Shown: positions 33,196 through 40,997, numbered from the stretch's first letter. The stretch is DNA of 64,000 nt from Bacteroidales bacterium UBA1189 (GCA_002309805.1 DBYJ01000061.1:75127-139126), one strand, 5' to 3'. The notes: a model not told the origin generated them from the letters alone. Translations and numbers: made by a program.

Positions 33196-34026
33196 TTATA
33201 GGGTGGGGAAAAGTGTGCGGGCATTGGCGGCTGTCTGCTCGGCAACGGCTTCGGGAGTCGTGCTGTAGATATCGGCAAGACGGTGAACCGTGTCGATGAT
33301 GAAGGAGGGCTCGTTGCGCTGCCCACGATGCGGAACAGGAGCCAGATAGGGCGCATCGGTTTCCACGACAATGCGGCTGAGGGGGACGGACTGGCGCAGT
33401 ACGTTGGGTAGTGTGGATTTCTTGTAGGTTACCGTACCGCCTATGCCGAGCATAAAACCCGGGAAGGAGAGCAGCTTCTCGGCTTCCTCAACTGTTCCGC
33501 CGAAACAATGGAAAATGCCTGTCAGGGCCTCGTCTCGGAATTGCTCCATCAGAATGTAGAGTTCGTCGAAGGCCGCACGCTGATGGATGACGACGGGCAG
33601 GTGATATGTCGCAGCCCAACCCAGTTGCTGCTCAAAGGCGCGCAGTTGTTCCGCTTTGTAAGTCGTGTCCCAGTAGAAGTCCAGCCCCACTTCGCCAATG
33701 CCTATGAAAGAGTCAGCAAGTCCACAAGTCAACGAGTCGACACGCTGTGAAAGGGTTGCATCCGCTTGTTGACCTAAAAAGAACTTTTTCATTTTTTCCA
33801 GCACTTCGGCGTAGTTCTCGCGGACGTCCTCGGGATGGAGGCCGATGAGGGGGTAGCAGACGTCGGGCCACTTGTGGCAGGTGTCCAGCAGAGGGGCGAT
33901 GGACTCGGCGTTGATGTTTGGCAGGAGCATGATGCCTACGCCAGCCTCAAGAGCGCGTGCAACGACGTCAGCACGGTCGGCGTCGAACTCCTCCGTGTAG
34001 ATGTGCGTATGAGTGTCGATAATCAT
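33196..34026 (-). CDS. tatD: TatD family hydrolase (metal-dependent DNase)
   Basis: TIM-barrel metallohydrolase, 276 aa. It shows the N-terminal metal motif DTHTHIY, the Glu in GEVGLDFYWD, His in VVIHQRA and IFHCFGG, and the Asp in VETDAPYLAP. The fold is complete, but residues ~84-105 (GQQADATLSQRVDSLTCGLA) are an in-frame insertion made by a GTCAAC-family repeat. The same peptide core, LSQRVDSLTCG, occurs in the TonB receptor at 44184. It follows the prenyl synthase gene by 13 nt. Confidence 0.93.
   Translation of the reverse strand: MIIDTHTHIYTEEFDADRADVVARALEAGVGIMLLPNINAESIAPLLDTCHKWPDVCYPLIGLHPEDVRENYAEVLEKMKKFFLGQQADATLSQRVDSLTCGLADSFIGIGEVGLDFYWDTTYKAEQLRAFEQQLGWAATYHLPVVIHQRAAFDELYILMEQFRDEALTGIFHCFGGTVEEAEKLLSFPGFMLGIGGTVTYKKSTLPNVLRQSVPLSRIVVETDAPYLAPVPHRGQRNEPSFIIDTVHRLADIYSTTPEAVAEQTAANARTLFPTL
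33711..33774. repeat. GTCAAC-family element inside tatD
   Basis: On the coding strand it reads GTCAACAAGCGG...CTTTCACAGCGTGTCGACTC...GACTTGTGGACTTGCTGAC. It closely matches 45604-45678 in the TonB receptor gene. Confidence 0.8.
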
Positions 34027-34039
34027 GTGTGGAGTCCTC

Positions 34040-35023
34040 TCAGACGGTACGCTCCATCAACGAAGCCAGATAGGCACGGAGGACATTCTTTGCCTCGTCA
34101 GGAACAGATACCTTATTCAGATGCGCGTGCGCGAGGCGGTAGAATTCGTCCTCGTGGGTGCGGCAGATGACGGGTAGGTCGAGGTCGGTATAGATGCGGG
34201 TGACGGCAGCAATCTTTGTCTCGGAGAAGAGTGGGTCGGGGTCGGACGTCGCGAACCAGTGCTGCAGGTCGCGGCGCTGCAGGTCGTCAGCAAGCTGCAT
34301 GGCTTTGACGTAGAGGAAGGTCTTCTTGTTGCAGAGGATGTCGCCGCCCACCTTCTTGCCGAAGGTGGCAGGGTCGCCATAGACGTCGAGGTAGTCGTCA
34401 TGAAGCTGGAAGGCCAGTCCCATCTGCTCGCCCGTCTTGTAGAGGTTGTCGGCATCGTCGTCAGATGCGCCGGCAAGCAGAGCGCCGATTTTCATACTGC
34501 AGCCGAGCAGCACGCTGGTCTTCAGGCGTATCATCTCGATGTACTCGGCTTGGGTGACATCGTCGCGCTGTTCGAAGTCCATGTCGAGTTGTTGTCCGTC
34601 GTCGATTTCGATGGTAGTGCGGATGAATGTGTCCATGACGGGGCGTAGGCGGGTGTCATCCACGTGCGTCATGTGGCTCATGGCGAGCGAGAGCATAACG
34701 TCGCCTGAGAGGATGGCTGTATTGTCGTTCCAGCGGCGATGCACAGTAGGCTTACCACGTCGTACGTCGGCACGGTCCATGAGGTCGTCGTGCAGGAGGG
34801 TGAAGTTGTGGTACATTTCGATGGCGCAGGCGGGGTCGAGGATGGCATCGACGTCGGAGCGGTAGAGGTTGTATGCCATCAGCATTAGCACGGGGCGCAG
34901 GCGTTTGCCGCCCATCGAGAGGACGTAGCGCACGGGCTGGTAGAGGTTCTCGGGCTCATGCAGATAACCGAGGCTGTCGAGGTGTGCGTTGACTTTCTGA
35001 AGCAGTTGCTGGGGAGAAAACAT
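34040..35023 (-). CDS. Polyprenyl diphosphate synthase
   Basis: Trans-isoprenyl diphosphate synthase, 327 aa, predicted to build a C15 to C40 chain from IPP. The first Asp-rich motif is LLHDDLMDRADV (DDxxD) and the second is QLHDDYLDVYGD. Five residues before the first motif is MYHNF. Chain length cannot be fixed by eye; geranylgeranyl, farnesyl or octaprenyl products are possible. It is in the same direction as tatD. Confidence 0.92.
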   Translation of the reverse strand: MFSPQQLLQKVNAHLDSLGYLHEPENLYQPVRYVLSMGGKRLRPVLMLMAYNLYRSDVDAILDPACAIEMYHNFTLLHDDLMDRADVRRGKPTVHRRWNDNTAILSGDVMLSLAMSHMTHVDDTRLRPVMDTFIRTTIEIDDGQQLDMDFEQRDDVTQAEYIEMIRLKTSVLLGCSMKIGALLAGASDDDADNLYKTGEQMGLAFQLHDDYLDVYGDPATFGKKVGGDILCNKKTFLYVKAMQLADDLQRRDLQHWFATSDPDPLFSETKIAAVTRIYTDLDLPVICRTHEDEFYRLAHAHLNKVSVPDEAKNVLRAYLASLMERTV

Positions 35024-35099
35024 TTTAAAAATAATAGAATTAGGAATTATAAATGATAAATTGAAAAATAGAAATGAGGAAAGATAGAAGTGAAAAAAA

Positions 35100-35157
35100 G
35101 AATTAGGAATTAGGAAATTGCTACATGCCGCAGAGTCAATTCCTAATTCCTAATTCT
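35100..35157. repeat. Inverted heptamer array (AATTAGG)n
   Basis: GAATTAGGAATTAGGAAATT at 35100 is mirrored by CAATTCCTAATTCCTAATTC at 35138-35157 around a 17-nt loop. It lies between tonB and the prenyl synthase gene and resembles the inverted array at 18800-18895 in design, not sequence. Confidence 0.8.
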
Positions 35158-35182
35158 TGGATTTCAAACTTATGCAGTTGGC

Positions 35183-35872
35183 TTAGTTGCTCAGTTTGAA
35201 CTGTACGGGGAGCGTGAACTTCACGCGCACGGGTTTGCCGCGCTGCTCACCGGGTTTCCACTTCGGCATGGTGGAGACGACGCGGAGGGCTTCCTTATCC
35301 AGATAGGGGTTAATGGGCTTGATGACTTCGGGATCGACGATGGAGCCGTCCTTATTCACGACGAATTGCACGACGACGCGGCCCTGGATACCCTGCTCCT
35401 GGCAAATGGTGGGGTACTTGATGTTTTTCTTCAGGTACTGCAGCAGCGCCTGTGTACCGCCCGGGAACTCAGGCATGTTCTCTACGACCTGGAAGATCTG
35501 CTGTTCCTCCTCGGGCTCTTCGACCACGATAGGTACGTCGTCCGATATTTCGACGAACTCGGCCTGGTCGTCGGTAGAGGCGATGGTGGTTTCCTCGATT
35601 TCGGCATCGTCTTCCACGATGTTGAGCACCTCAGCCTGCGTGACAGCCTGTGGGGGTGGGGGGACGGTCTTCTTTTCGGGCATGGTGATGGGGATGACTT
35701 CCTCTTCGAGCACGATGTCGCCGGCATCCAGGATGTCGCCATCGTACTTCTTCTCGTGCTGCGTCCATTCGAACGCCACATACAGGAGGGCGAAGACGGC
35801 CACAAGGCCCATCAGAATCCATGTTCCCTTCTTGTTTTCAAGATTGGCACTTTTCGATTTTTTTACTTCCAT
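35183..35872 (-). CDS. tonB: TonB family energy transducer
   Basis: Inner-membrane protein that passes proton-motive energy to outer-membrane receptors, 229 aa. The start at 35872 (MEVKKSKSANLENKKG) sits after a -7 box at 35909. One membrane segment (TWILMGLVAVFALLYVAFE) lies near 18-36, followed by an acidic periplasmic stretch rather than the usual Pro/Lys-rich one. The C-terminal TonB domain begins PEFPGGTQALLQYLKKNIKYP and ends VRVKFTLPVQFKL. A duplicate in-frame ATG 39 nt upstream is less likely. Confidence 0.93.
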   Translation of the reverse strand: MEVKKSKSANLENKKGTWILMGLVAVFALLYVAFEWTQHEKKYDGDILDAGDIVLEEEVIPITMPEKKTVPPPPQAVTQAEVLNIVEDDAEIEETTIASTDDQAEFVEISDDVPIVVEEPEEEQQIFQVVENMPEFPGGTQALLQYLKKNIKYPTICQEQGIQGRVVVQFVVNKDGSIVDPEVIKPINPYLDKEALRVVSTMPKWKPGEQRGKPVRVKFTLPVQFKLSN

Positions 35873-35908
35873 AGTTGTATTTTTCTTTTTAGCTAATTTT
35901 CGTTGTGG

Positions 35909-35916
35909 CAAAAGTA
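35909..35916 (-). promoter_or_regulatory. -7 box of tonB
   Basis: TACTTTTG on the minus strand, 37 nt before the ATG. No TTTG partner at the normal spacing. Confidence 0.45.
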
Positions 35917-36001
35917 ATACTTTTTTTTCGTTGGTTGCACACTAAAAAGGTTTTTTTTTCATAATTCGGGCGTTTTTTGTTTTTTTCGCACAAAAAAGCA
36001 C

Positions 36002-36009
36002 TATCTTTA
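36002..36009 (+). promoter_or_regulatory. Probable -7 box of porQ
   Basis: TATCTTTA, one base off consensus, with a TTTG about 22 nt upstream in a T-rich tract; 20 nt before the porQ ATG. Confidence 0.45.
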
Positions 36010-36028
36010 CGGCCGAAAACTGAGAAAT

Positions 36029-37006
36029 ATGATGAAACGTTGTTACTTTTTCCTCCTTGCGTCCGTCCTTTTCTTGTTGGGCGGCGCTGCGCAGAATAGT
36101 TCGGCCTTCCAATTCCTGCGTCTGCCAGTGTCGGCCCATGCGTCGGCGCTGGGTGGCGACAATGTGAGTGCCGATGACGACGACCCCACGCTGGCGTTCC
36201 ACAATCCGGCGCTACTCATCGGCATGACGCCCGGCACGATGGGCCTGCAGTACATGAGCTATATGACGGGCAGCAACTTGGCAGGAGCCACGTACAACTT
36301 CGCTCCTTCCGATCGCTCGGCAATGGCTTTCGGTGCTGAGTACCTGGGCTTCGGCTCCATGCGTCGCACCGATGTCGAGGGTACTGATACAGGCTCCTTC
36401 ACGGCAAAGGACATGGCGCTGGCAGCAACCTATAGCTACGCTCTCAGCGATGCGTGGTCGGGCGGCGTCACGGGGCGCTTCATCTATTCCAACTACGATC
36501 TCGTCTATTCCCTCGCCCTGGGCGTGGACCTCGGCCTCAACTACTTCAACCCCGATGTGGACTTCAGCTTCTCGCTCGTGGCGCGCCAGCTGGGCGGGCA
36601 GGTGAAGACGTACGATGGCACGCACGAACCGTTACCCTTCAATCTTGTGGCGGGCTTCAGCAAAGGGCTGGCGCACGCTCCTGTGCGCTTCTCGCTGACG
36701 CTGCCCAACCTCACCCGCTGGAGTGCCGAGGATTTCTATAGTACTGAGGGTCTCTCGACGAAGGAGCTGCTACTGCGCCATCTCATCGTGGGTATCGATG
36801 TGTTCCCCACCGAGACAACGTGGCTGGCGGTAGGCTTCAACGGGCAACTCAACCGCGAGCTTGCCTCTACTTCGGGCTTGCGCTCGCTGGCGGGCTTCTC
36901 CCTTGGCGCGGGCATCAACGTCAGTCGTGTCAAGGTGGGCGTGGCCTACGGGCGTTACAACGTCGTTGCCAATTCCCTCTCCATGAACTTTTCCTATTCC
37001 CTGTGA
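36029..37006 (+). CDS. porQ: Type IX secretion system protein PorQ
   Basis: Outer-membrane protein of the FadL/PorV type, 325 aa, with a signal peptide ending LGGAAQ. The start of the mature part (FQFLRLPVSAHASALGGDNVS, with DDPTLAFHNPALL) is the family hallmark. PorQ takes part in anchoring proteins exported by type IX secretion to lipopolysaccharide. The following cmk gene is the usual neighbour in this phylum. Other T9SS genes are not in the window, so a functioning system is not shown here. Confidence 0.88.
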   Translation: MMKRCYFFLLASVLFLLGGAAQNSSAFQFLRLPVSAHASALGGDNVSADDDDPTLAFHNPALLIGMTPGTMGLQYMSYMTGSNLAGATYNFAPSDRSAMAFGAEYLGFGSMRRTDVEGTDTGSFTAKDMALAATYSYALSDAWSGGVTGRFIYSNYDLVYSLALGVDLGLNYFNPDVDFSFSLVARQLGGQVKTYDGTHEPLPFNLVAGFSKGLAHAPVRFSLTLPNLTRWSAEDFYSTEGLSTKELLLRHLIVGIDVFPTETTWLAVGFNGQLNRELASTSGLRSLAGFSLGAGINVSRVKVGVAYGRYNVVANSLSMNFSYSL

Positions 37007-37017
37007 AAATAATAAAA

Positions 37018-37075
37018 TTAGGAATTAGAAATTAGGAATTGAAAAAAGGAAATAAAAATTAGAAAAAGAACTAAG
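37018..37075. repeat. AATTAGG heptamer spacer between porQ and cmk
   Basis: Degenerate 7-bp units AATTAGG, AATTAGA, AATTAGG, AATTGAA extend over most of the gap. Confidence 0.55.
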
Positions 37076-37085
37076 AAATATAGCT

Positions 37086-37778
37086 ATGAAAAAAATCATT
37101 GTTGCTATTGACGGCCATTCGTCGTGCGGCAAGAGCACGATGGCCAAGGACCTTGCGTCGAAAATTGGCTACACGTACATCGACACGGGCGCTATGTACC
37201 GCGCCGTCACCCTCTACGCCCTGCGGCACGACCTTTTCTATCCTTGCGGCAACATCAAACTCGACGAACTGGAGGCCGCCATGCCCGACATCCACATCAC
37301 GTTCCGCTTCAACGAGGAGACGCGCCGTCCTGACACTTATCTGAACGGCGAGTACGTCGAGAACCTCATCCGCGGCATGGAGGTGTCATCACACGTCAGC
37401 CCCATTGCCACCGTGGGTTTTGTGCGCGAGGCTATGGTAGCGCAGCAACAGGAGATGGGCCGCGCGAAGGGCATCGTCATGGATGGGCGCGACATCGGCA
37501 CCGTCGTCTTCCCCGAGGCTGAGCTGAAGGTGTTCGTCACCGCCAGCGCCGAGGTACGTGCCCAGCGCCGTTATGACGAGCTGATGGCTAAGGGGCAGCC
37601 CGCCTCATTCGACGAGATTCTGGAGAACGTCAAGGAGCGCGACCGTATCGACTCCTCGCGTGAAATCAGCCCCCTCCGTCAGGCCGACGATGCCATTCTG
37701 CTCGATAACAGCAACCTCACCATCCCCCAGCAGAACGAGTGGCTCATGGAGCAGTACCTGCGCGTAGTAAATGAATAA
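37086..37778 (+). CDS. cmk: Cytidylate kinase
   Basis: Phosphorylates CMP and dCMP with ATP, 230 aa. The P-loop is GHSSCGKSTMAKDLA, the CMP-binding part includes YIDTGAMYRAVTLYAL, and the conserved DGRDIGTVVFPEAELKVF follows. The length is standard. It lies downstream of porQ in the same direction and 87 nt before ispH, the gap being a 12-bp repeat array. Confidence 0.96.
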   Translation: MKKIIVAIDGHSSCGKSTMAKDLASKIGYTYIDTGAMYRAVTLYALRHDLFYPCGNIKLDELEAAMPDIHITFRFNEETRRPDTYLNGEYVENLIRGMEVSSHVSPIATVGFVREAMVAQQQEMGRAKGIVMDGRDIGTVVFPEAELKVFVTASAEVRAQRRYDELMAKGQPASFDEILENVKERDRIDSSREISPLRQADDAILLDNSNLTIPQQNEWLMEQYLRVVNE

Positions 37779-37785
37779 GGTTTAC

Positions 37786-37857
37786 TTCCATTTTTACTCC
37801 CACTTTTACTCCCACTTTTACTTCCACTTCTACTCCCACTTTTACTCCCATTTAAAG
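37786..37857. repeat. 12-bp tandem array before ispH
   Basis: Six units start at 37786, 37798, 37810, 37822, 37834 and 37846: TTCCATTTTTAC, TCCCACTTTTAC, TCCCACTTTTAC, TTCCACTTCTAC, TCCCACTTTTAC, TCCCATTTAAAG. The array fills the gap between cmk and ispH and ends 8 nt before the ispH start. Confidence 0.88.
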
Positions 37858-37865
37858 AAGGTTCT

Positions 37866-38726
37866 ATGCTCGTTGAGATTGACAAGGGAAGCGGATTCTG
37901 CTTCGGCGTCACCACCGCCATCCGCAAGGCCGAGGAAGAACTGAGTCGCGGCGTGCCCCTCTATTCGCTGGGCGACATCGTCCACAACGGCGAAGAGTGC
38001 GAACGCCTGCGCCAGCTGGGGCTTATTGCCATCGACCACGAGCAGTTCCGCCATCTGCGCGACGTGCGCGTGCTGCTGCGTGCCCATGGTGAGCCGCCCG
38101 AGACCTACGCCATTGCCCGCGCCAACAACATCGAGCTCATCGATGCCACCTGCCCCGTGGTGCTCAGCATCCAGAAGCGCATCGCCCGCGATGCCCGGGC
38201 GGGCGACGGCGCCCAGATTGTCATTTTCGGGCAAAAGGGCCACGCCGAGGTGCTCGGTCTCATGGGGCAGACGGGCGGCGAGGCCATCGTCATCGAGAGC
38301 ATCGACGAGTTGGACCGCATCGACTTCACTCGCCCCGTGCGTCTCTACTCGCAGACCACCAAGTCGCTTGCCGAGTTCCGCCGCCTCGTCGAGGTCATCC
38401 AGCAGCGCATGGCGCCCGGCGTGGAGTTCCGCTATTCCGACACCATCTGTCGTCAGGTGGCCAACCGTCTGGAGAACATCCGCCGCTTCGCTGCCTCGCA
38501 CGACCTTGTCTTCTTTGTGTGTGGGCGCAAGAGCAGCAACGGCCGTGTGCTCCTCGAGGCCTGCCGCGAGACCAACCCCAACACCCATCATGTCGAGGAC
38601 GCCTCGCAGATTGACCTCTCCCTTATCACTCCCGCCGTGCATTCGGTGGGCATCTGTGGCGCCACCTCCACTCCCGCCTGGCTTATGGAGGCCTGCCGCG
38701 AGAAGATCTCCTCTCTTTCCTTTTGA
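37866..38726 (+). CDS. ispH: 4-hydroxy-3-methylbut-2-enyl diphosphate reductase
   Basis: Iron-sulfur enzyme for the last step of the MEP isoprenoid pathway, giving IPP and DMAPP, 286 aa. The three cluster cysteines are seen in GSGFCFGV, DATCPVV and SDTICRQV (or the later GICGATSTPAW region), and the substrate His in RAHGEPPE. It presumably feeds the prenyl synthase at 34040. The ATG follows the 12-bp repeat array with little room for a promoter, so it is probably co-transcribed with cmk. Confidence 0.95.
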   Translation: MLVEIDKGSGFCFGVTTAIRKAEEELSRGVPLYSLGDIVHNGEECERLRQLGLIAIDHEQFRHLRDVRVLLRAHGEPPETYAIARANNIELIDATCPVVLSIQKRIARDARAGDGAQIVIFGQKGHAEVLGLMGQTGGEAIVIESIDELDRIDFTRPVRLYSQTTKSLAEFRRLVEVIQQRMAPGVEFRYSDTICRQVANRLENIRRFAASHDLVFFVCGRKSSNGRVLLEACRETNPNTHHVEDASQIDLSLITPAVHSVGICGATSTPAWLMEACREKISSLSF

Positions 38727-38864
38727 TGTCATAAGCGAGTAAGTCCACCATCCTTTGGACGTGGATTTCCGTGTTGAATATGGCGGCCTTTTTTCCAACT
38801 GAAGAAAGGCTTTTTCCGCCATGCGTAAAAGGCTCGTTTTCTGTACGAAATCAAGGGATAAAAA

Positions 38865-38974
38865 GTTTTCATCGCAATGGTTTGAAGTTTTCACTGCAAT
38901 GAAAGATTGTTTTCACTGCAATGAAAAATTGTTTTCACTGCAATGATTAATTCTTTTCATCGCGATGAAAAAAC
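38865..38974. repeat. Five 22-bp tandem units, each with a dyad
   Basis: Units begin at 38865, 38887, 38909, 38931 and 38953. The core is TTTTCA(Y)(N)GC(R)ATGA; the last unit holds a perfect 18-bp palindrome, TTTTCATCGCGATGAAAA (38954-38971). Confidence 0.9.
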
Positions 38975-39147
38975 GGTATTCCTTGATTTTGTTATTCTGA
39001 TGTCAGATAATACGATGAAAGAAAGTTTAATCCGGATAACTGGCTTTGCCTTCTTCCGTCACGACTCGGCGCAGCGTGGCGCTTCATCATCGCAATGCCG
39101 TTCCAGCCCCTCCTTCGGTGCGCTTGTGAGAAAAAAACGGCTGTATG

Positions 39148-39179
39148 CTTGCATTTTTCCGCAGTACGTTGTATCTTCG
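39148..39179 (+). promoter_or_regulatory. Probable promoter of the LytM/HTH gene
   Basis: CTTG at 39148-39151, 20 nt, and TATCTTCG at 39172-39179, each one base off consensus, 18 nt before the ATG. Confidence 0.55.
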
Positions 39180-39197
39180 CACGGAAAAAGTCAGGAT

Positions 39198-40538
39198 ATG
39201 AAAAGAAGTAAGCGCTGTTTCCTTCTGAAAACGGCCCTCCTATTGGTGGTAGCGGCTGCGACGGGTGGGCTGAATGCAAGCGCATCGCCCGCCCCCTTGC
39301 AGGCGGATAGTCTGTCATCGGACGTCCTGACTTCCGACAGCATCTGGCTTTGGCCGCTGGCGGGGTACGAGGCAGGTGAGGGCATCCTTTCGCAGCCGGG
39401 ACAGAAGATAGGGAGAATGAAGAACAAGACCAGCCTCTTTCTAACGGCCCCCGAGGGCACGCCCGTCCTCTGTCCTGCGGATGCTACCGTGATGTTCACA
39501 AGCATCGCATATTATTTCCCCTTCTCGTTCCCCATCACGAAAGTGACGGGAGTACTGTTCAAGGACAGCACATACGAAGAGCGTGTTCACGAATTTGACG
39601 AACGGGTGGCTACAGGTGAGATTGATCCCAAGTATCTCACGGTTTGTGTATCTCTCAACATCGGGAGCCGTACCGTACACCTCAGCGGCTTCATGCGCGA
39701 ACGGGGCTTGCCCGAGGGCACGCGGCTGTGTCGTGGCGACACGCTCGGCACGCTCCATTACGGTTATTGCGGCTTCGACGAGCCCAACTTGTGGATTGCC
39801 ATCAGCCGGTTCAATAGAGACGCTGACCCCATGACGCCCTTCGGCATCCTCTCCACGTATACATTCAAGCCACCCACATCCTATCAGCTCTTGTGGCGCC
39901 GCATCTTGTGGGTAGTGGTTCCGATGCTGGTGGTCGGCCTGGGCGTGTTCATCATCTTCCGTCTGCGTGACCGCCGCCGCATCGCCTACTTCCGCAAGTT
40001 GAAGGAAGAGATGATTGCAGCGGCCTCTCCCCATCCCTCCCCTAAAGGGAAAGGGGCTCAACAGGAAAGGGTTCCCTTCAATGAAAAGAATGCCACAGGA
40101 CATGCGACTCCCTTCCCTTCAGGGGAGGGATGGGGAGAGGCTGCAACTTGTGGACTTGTTGACCCAAAAAACGCTTGGGCTGATGTCTACCGGCAGCGGA
40201 TAGCGTCGGGCGTCAGGCAGTACTGGACGATGCCTTCGGCAGAATACCTCCATGCCGCCATTGAGGATGAGACCCTTTCCTTTAGTGCCGAGCAGGGCAA
40301 CGCCATCGTCACCGACCTCCGCTCCGCCTTTCACGACATCGCCCGCGACATCCGCAACGCGTCCACGAAGGTCAACAACGACGAAGTGCTCTATTGCCTG
40401 CTCACGACGCTCCACCTCCCCACGTCCGTCATGGCTCGCTGTCTCCACGTCACCGACTCCACCCTCCGCGGCCGCAAAACCCGCCTCAAAGCCAAAATGC
40501 CCGAGGAACTCTACAACGTATTCTTTGGGAAAGGGTAG
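39198..40538 (+). CDS. Degenerate LytM-like periplasmic domain, membrane span, cytoplasmic HTH domain
   Basis: 446 aa, probably a one-component membrane regulator. The start at 39198 gives a signal peptide (MKRSKRCFLLKTALLLVVAA). Residues ~75-218 follow the LytM/M23 layout (LTAPEGTPVLCPADATV, LCRGDTLGTL), but the metal ligands are gone: the motif usually reading PHLHFE is PNLWIAIS. It should be a sensor, not a peptidase. A membrane span lies at 236-254. Residues ~398-434 (LTTLHLPTSVMARCLHVTDS) form an HTH about half identical to that of the TPR protein at 16376. Residues ~276-315 come from a 117-bp in-frame element. Confidence 0.75.
   Translation: MKRSKRCFLLKTALLLVVAAATGGLNASASPAPLQADSLSSDVLTSDSIWLWPLAGYEAGEGILSQPGQKIGRMKNKTSLFLTAPEGTPVLCPADATVMFTSIAYYFPFSFPITKVTGVLFKDSTYEERVHEFDERVATGEIDPKYLTVCVSLNIGSRTVHLSGFMRERGLPEGTRLCRGDTLGTLHYGYCGFDEPNLWIAISRFNRDADPMTPFGILSTYTFKPPTSYQLLWRRILWVVVPMLVVGLGVFIIFRLRDRRRIAYFRKLKEEMIAAASPHPSPKGKGAQQERVPFNEKNATGHATPFPSGEGWGEAATCGLVDPKNAWADVYRQRIASGVRQYWTMPSAEYLHAAIEDETLSFSAEQGNAIVTDLRSAFHDIARDIRNASTKVNNDEVLYCLLTTLHLPTSVMARCLHVTDSTLRGRKTRLKAKMPEELYNVFFGKG
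40024..40140. repeat. 117-bp element with 20-bp perfect terminal inverted repeats, in frame
   Basis: CCTCTCCCCATCCCTCCCCT (40024-40043) is exactly complementary to 40121-40140, and the pairing continues inward with few mismatches for about 15 more bases. Its 117 bp equal 39 codons, so the host frame is kept. A GTCAAC-family fragment (40144-40164) follows directly. Confidence 0.85.
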
Positions 40539-40567
40539 CCCTTCTTCATCTTTTTATTCGTTATAGA

Positions 40568-40606
40568 AACGCTGCAATTCAATGCCTTGCAAATTGCAGC
40601 GTTTTT
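40568..40606 (+). terminator. Terminator of the LytM/HTH gene
   Basis: AACGCTGCAATT and AATTGCAGCGTT form a perfect 12-bp stem followed by TTT. Confidence 0.8.
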
Positions 40607-40619
40607 GCAGCGCGGTTTT

Positions 40620-40651
40620 TTTGACAGATTGGGGCGCTTGCGCTACCTTTG
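40620..40651 (+). promoter_or_regulatory. Consensus promoter of the GLPGLI cluster
   Basis: TTTG at 40620-40623, 20 nt, TACCTTTG at 40644-40651: a perfect match. The first ATG is 56 nt downstream. Confidence 0.8.
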
Positions 40652-40706
40652 TCGGTGAGGAAAGACCTCACATCGGATTAGTCATTCAGAAAAAAACGTT
40701 ACTACG

Positions 40707-40997
40707 ATGAAACGTACACTACCATTCATTGCCGTACTGATGTTTGCGGCGAGCAGCTTTGCCCAAGGACCACGAGGCGTTTTTCCGATACAATGCGACT
40801 TTTTAGGCGTGGACAAATATACGGTGTTGGATGAAGCGGAATATAAGTTTTCGTATAAACTGACATGCGTAATAGATACAGTCGGAAAAAAGTCTATCGT
40901 TAACACTCAACAATCCATCCGTCAGGTAATGAACGACCATCGGGCGGAGATGGAGCAGAAACGAATGGAGAATAAGCGTTTAATTTTTAATATGTAA
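40707..40997 (+). pseudogene. Chimeric GLPGLI gene fragment
   Basis: 96 codons. The first ~67 residues are nearly identical to the start of the intact GLPGLI gene at 43291 (signal peptide IAVLMFAASSFAQ, then GPRGVFPIQCDFLGVDKY). The match, about 97% in DNA, stops at the codons for SIVN. After that comes an unrelated 29-residue tail (HRAEMEQKRMENKR...). It looks like the joint left by a deletion or recombination between two relatives. It lacks the GLPGLI motif and cannot be a normal family member, though it may still be translated as it sits at the strongest promoter here. Confidence 0.8.

Larger units (their letters stand above)
38727..39197. other. 471-bp gene-free region upstream of the LytM/HTH gene
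   Basis: It holds a 22-bp palindromic array (38865-38974), a stretch at 39043-39072 that resembles one part of the 71-bp element at 54605 (weak), and the promoter at 39148-39179. No other gene was recognised; open frames running in from 38943 lack coding signs before the signal peptide at 39198. Confidence 0.6.

Noticed and set aside
38865..38974. CRISPR array
   Set aside because: Units are contiguous 22-bp repeats with no spacers of their own, and no cas gene is near. The same holds for 26745 and 14802.
39043..39072. Third full copy of the 71-bp element
   Set aside because: Only one part (around TCCGTCACGACTCGGC) matches; the hairpin and right flank are missing. It may be a decayed copy but is not counted.
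38943..39197. N-terminal extension of the LytM/HTH protein
   Set aside because: It would start inside the 22-bp array and place a signal peptide 85 residues into the protein; the promoter lies within it.
40024..40140. Insertion sequence
   Set aside because: At 117 bp it cannot encode a transposase, and none lies nearby; a MITE-like element fits better.
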